A stretch of DNA of 64,000 nucleotides. Origin: UTCHB3 sp964371075 (GTDB lineage: Bacteria > Bacteroidota > Ignavibacteria > Ignavibacteriales > Ignavibacteriaceae). Shown piece by piece: positions 62,492-64,000 of the stretch. A program made the translations under genes and the position numbers. Within the stretch, counting starts at the first letter, position 1. Each line of letters opens with the position of its first letter. The stretch spans positions 124,001 to 188,000 of the forward strand of contig CAYJKN010000007.1 in the NCBI GenBank assembly GCA_964371075.1, written 5' to 3'. The notes beneath the pieces were generated by a model that was given only the letters and a program-made list of their open reading frames with translations, had not been told where the DNA came from and searched no databases.

Positions 62492-64000
62492 ATGAAACAA
62501 CTACAAAAAAACTATTTTATACTGGGGCTGGCTTCAGTAACATTCCTCATCCATTTATATGGAATTCTCTTTGGAGGATTTTCATATTTCCGGGATGAAC
62601 TCTATTATCTTGAGTCAACAAGACATCTCGATTTTGGATATGTTGATCATCCACCACTTTCAATCTGGCTCTTGTGGTTGATCACTTCCATCTTTGGGGA
62701 TTCTGTTACCGTGATCAGAGTGGTTCCGGCACTGCTCTCATCTGTGGTTGTCTTCATCTCATGCAAAACCGCTGAAAAGATGGGTGGTGGAAATTTTGCT
62801 GTTTTCCTTACAGCTCTTTCTGTTACTTTCATGCCAATCTTCATGGGGATGAACACAGTTTATTCGATGAACTTTATCGACTATTTTTTCTGGGCATTTC
62901 TCACTTATCTGGCAATTGACCTGATAGAAAACCCACAAAAGAAGAAATTTATAATATGGGGGATAATCGCCGGTTTTGGTATGCTCAACAAAATCAGTAT
63001 CAGTTGGTTCATCATTGGCTTTTTTGTAGCTCTTCTCCTTAGCGATAAAAGAGACCTGTTAAAAACCCCATTCCCCTGGCTCTCTGGTATCATTGCTACT
63101 ATTATCTTTTCACCATATATCGTATGGAATATTTTTAACGATTTTGCACATCTGGAATTCATGCGAAATGCGGTGGAGGGGAAATACTCGGAAATCACCA
63201 GAGTTCAGTTTCTCACTGATCAGTTGATGCTTGTTAGTCCGTTAATTCTGGCAGTTGCACTTTCAGGACTTTGGGCGGCGGCATTTACACATTTAAGAAA
63301 ACAAAGTCTCGCTCCTGTAGCAATCTGGTCAACAGTTTTGGTGATTCTGCTCATCAATCCCCACTCAAAAGCCGAATATATCGGGGCTGCCTACCCTGCG
63401 CTTCTTGCAGTTGGAGCCGTGTTTCTTGAAAACAGGATGATCTTAAATCCCTGGGCATTATATCCCATAAAATTTGTACTCCCATCACTGATTTTTATCG
63501 TCGGACTGGTTGTCCTGCCTGCCGTGATTCCCGTCCTAACAGTGGACGAAACAATTCAACAGCTTCAGGATAGCGGATTAACCCCCCCTTCAAATGAGGG
63601 GCACAGGCTCTCGCAACTCCATCAGTTTTACGCTGATATGCACGGTTGGGAAGAACTAGTGGAATCAGTTAAAAAAGTGATCGACGACATTCCGGAAAAA
63701 GATTCTCTCTCAATTCTTATCGTGGCAAACAACTACGGAGAGGCAAGTGCAATAAATGTTATTGGAAGGAAATACAATCTCCCCTGGTGTGCAACTGAAC
63801 ATAACAGTTACTGGTTGTGGGGTATTCCAAAAGATAATTACGATGTTTACATCTCAATCGGCGACTCTGAAGAAGATGTGAAAACCTATGCAATTGATCC
63901 ACAACTAAAAGGGATTCACACTGCACGATATGCAATGCCCTATGAGAACAACTTGAATATTTGGGTCGCTTACAAACTAAAGTACCCGATTAAAGAACTT
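62492..64000 (+). CDS. GT39/ArnT-like membrane glycosyltransferase, 3' end cut by window
   Basis: An open frame from ATG 62492 that runs off the window end (503 codons visible). LIHLYGILFGGFSYFRDELYYLESTRHLDFGYVDHPPLSIWLL carries the D-E motif in the first extracytoplasmic loop and the YVDHPP motif of PMT_2/GT39-type enzymes that use polyprenyl-phosphate sugars. About ten further helices follow, then a soluble domain. It is transcribed away from the DUF4097 gene. Substrate unknown; it could act with lipid-linked sugars of the kind made by the 6432-14007 operon, but no linkage is shown. Confidence 0.8.
   Translation, partial: MKQLQKNYFILGLASVTFLIHLYGILFGGFSYFRDELYYLESTRHLDFGYVDHPPLSIWLLWLITSIFGDSVTVIRVVPALLSSVVVFISCKTAEKMGGGNFAVFLTALSVTFMPIFMGMNTVYSMNFIDYFFWAFLTYLAIDLIENPQKKKFIIWGIIAGFGMLNKISISWFIIGFFVALLLSDKRDLLKTPFPWLSGIIATIIFSPYIVWNIFNDFAHLEFMRNAVEGKYSEITRVQFLTDQLMLVSPLILAVALSGLWAAAFTHLRKQSLAPVAIWSTVLVILLINPHSKAEYIGAAYPALLAVGAVFLENRMILNPWALYPIKFVLPSLIFIVGLVVLPAVIPVLTVDETIQQLQDSGLTPPSNEGHRLSQLHQFYADMHGWEELVESVKKVIDDIPEKDSLSILIVANNYGEASAINVIGRKYNLPWCATEHNSYWLWGIPKDNYDVYISIGDSEEDVKTYAIDPQLKGIHTARYAMPYENNLNIWVAYKLKYPIKEL

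Overview
This window comes from a bacterium of the Ignavibacteria / Bacteroidota-Chlorobiota lineage. This is inferred from three secreted proteins with type-IX-secretion (T9SS) C-terminal sorting domains (NYPNPF...GVYxxxL...KMVLxK), Bacteroidota-style promoters (TTG-N20-TANNTTTG), lipoproteins with Bacteroidota-like signal peptides, and the protein families present. No rRNA, tRNA, CRISPR array, transposase or phage gene was seen. Most of the window is chromosomal housekeeping; the accessory part is a roughly 20 kb surface-glycan region.

Region 1 (1-4753, minus strand): a translation/nucleotide operon, prs - rplY - pth - hppA - rpsF, with a K+-dependent-type membrane pyrophosphatase sitting between pth and rpsF and a possible autoregulatory leader in front of rpsF. 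Region 2 (4861-24925): the glycan region. Two paralogous lipoprotein GH29 fucosidases (4931 and 20148) bracket it. The plus-strand operon 6432-14007 encodes a sugar-nucleotide-type SDR, a TIM-barrel isomerase, two polyprenyl-phosphate-type GT2 enzymes, a pair of ArnE/ArnF-like half-flippases, an FAD oxidoreductase with a four-cysteine cluster and a large GT-C-like membrane protein. Together these look like a lipid-linked-sugar modification pathway. On the minus strand are two GT2s and the Wzx/Wzy/Wzz set, then a DegT aminotransferase and a DprE1/DprE2-like pair.

Region 3 (25085-27042): a solitary AAA ATPase behind a three-half-site operator, a DUF1801 protein and a repeat-bearing intergenic stretch. 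Region 4 (27043-33957): the classic yceD - rpmF - plsX - fabH - fabD - fabG - acpP - fabF - rnc operon with a good promoter. Region 5 (34031-42194): three T9SS cargo proteins, two of them built from BNR/Ycf48-like repeats, and a membrane acyltransferase. Region 6 (42530-46415): ccmC-ccmD-ccmE-ccmF for cytochrome c maturation, with a CxxxY-type CcmE, a promoter and a strong terminator.

Region 7 (46471-64000): a PEGA/propeller lipoprotein, an MscS channel, a class V aminotransferase, a TPR protein, clpX, a secreted protein of unknown function, a PAS histidine kinase, sirtuin-radA, another TPR protein, a histidine kinase with a degenerate receiver domain, a DUF4097 lipoprotein and a truncated ArnT/GT39-like gene at the window edge. 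Three intergenic spacers (26991, 35414, 61207) carry related hairpin-forming repeats. Start codons other than ATG (TTG, GTG, possibly CTG) are frequent, often with four-base TTGA stop/start overlaps.
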